From RGIG3528 sp963649295 (GTDB lineage Bacteria; Bacillota; Clostridia; Lachnospirales; Lachnospiraceae): a stretch of 29,162 nucleotides of DNA. Within the stretch, counting starts at the first letter, position 1; every line of letters begins with the position of its first letter. The notes below the pieces were generated by a model. It saw only the letters and a list, made by a program, of their open reading frames with translations. It was not told where the DNA came from and did no database searches. Both the position numbers and the translations under genes were made by a program. Positions 29,000 to 29,162 of the stretch are shown piece after piece. The DNA lies in NCBI GenBank assembly GCA_963649295.1, contig CAVJHK010000023.1:1-29162 (forward strand), read 5' to 3'.

Positions 29000-29162
29000 A
29001 TGCAAATGAATATCGGTTTGGTTGCACATGATGCAAAAAAGAAGCTTCTTCAAAGTTTTTGCATAGCATATAAGGGAATACTCATAAAGCATAACCTTTT
29101 TGCAACGGGCACAACCGGAAGAATGATTGAAGAAGGTGTCGGACTTACCGTACATAAATACC
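29000..29162 (+). CDS. mgsA: Methylglyoxal synthase MgsA, N-terminal part (runs off the end)
   Basis: The open frame from ATG 29000 to the right edge gives 54 residues that match the start of methylglyoxal synthase: MNIGLVAHDAKKKLLQSF, then HNLFATGTTGRMIEE and GLTVHKY. VAHD and ATGTTG are the phosphate-binding and family motifs. The enzyme converts dihydroxyacetone phosphate to methylglyoxal and phosphate, relieving sugar-phosphate build-up. GCGAGG precedes the ATG by 7 bases. It lies 30 bases after minE with no terminator, so it is probably in the same transcript. The catalytic acid and C-terminal half are beyond the window. Confidence 0.92.
   Translation, partial: MQMNIGLVAHDAKKKLLQSFCIAYKGILIKHNLFATGTTGRMIEEGVGLTVHKY

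Noticed and set aside
1..29162. CRISPR arrays, transposases, phage genes, toxin-antitoxin or defence genes
   Set aside because: None was found on either strand; the window is filled by conserved housekeeping genes in one orientation, with no long repeats.

Overview
The window is a run of 31 protein-coding genes, all on the + strand, with only short gaps (the longest, about 200 bases, is 26831-27033). It looks like a low-to-moderate GC Firmicute, most likely a Lachnospiraceae-type Clostridia. The reasons are the clear Shine-Dalgarno sites, the use of TTG and GTG starts, gene orders known from Bacillus and Clostridia (nusA-ylxR-ylxQ-infB-rbfA-truB-ribF; ylxM-ffh-rpsP-khpA-rimM-trmD-rplS-rbgA-rnhB; mutS-mutL-miaA-ynbB), PlsY-type acyltransferase, and a complete MinCDE set. 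This placement is inferred from gene content and order; no database was searched. A run of ten Ns at 18255-18264 shows that the sequence is a draft scaffold.

Region 1 (1-6049) is a translation cluster: the NusA tail, YlxR, YlxQ, a very long IF2, RbfA, TruB and a short RibF. Most genes overlap or abut. It closes with an intrinsic terminator whose 3' arm also carries the -35 box of the next promoter.

Region 2 (6083-12646) is the SRP and ribosome-maturation cluster: YlxM and Ffh, then S16, KhpA, RimM, TrmD, L19, RbgA, RNase HII, a stand-alone FlhB C-terminal-like protein and a YraN protein. Internal promoters precede rplS and rbgA. Terminator-like hairpins follow khpA and rplS.

Region 3 (12630-18143) holds a PDZ/radical-SAM DUF512 protein, the GTPase Der, PlsY and GpsA (adjacent steps of phospholipid synthesis), and a membrane-anchored endonuclease/exonuclease/phosphatase-family protein.

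Region 4 (18195-26830) holds a membrane MutS-like ATPase (interrupted by the N gap), MutS, an endonuclease-type MutL, MiaA and a PLP enzyme of the YnbB family. Region 5 (27034-29162) holds MinC, MinD, MinE and the start of methylglyoxal synthase.

I found no mobile element, CRISPR array, tRNA, rRNA or phage gene, and no convincing undescribed multi-gene system. The best leads are local: a RibF that stops before the riboflavin kinase domain exactly where two ancestral clusters meet; the overlapping terminator and promoter at that junction; an IF2 with an unusual repeat-bearing N-terminus; a candidate L19 leader with two competing pairings; and the membrane MutS-like protein beside mutS-mutL.
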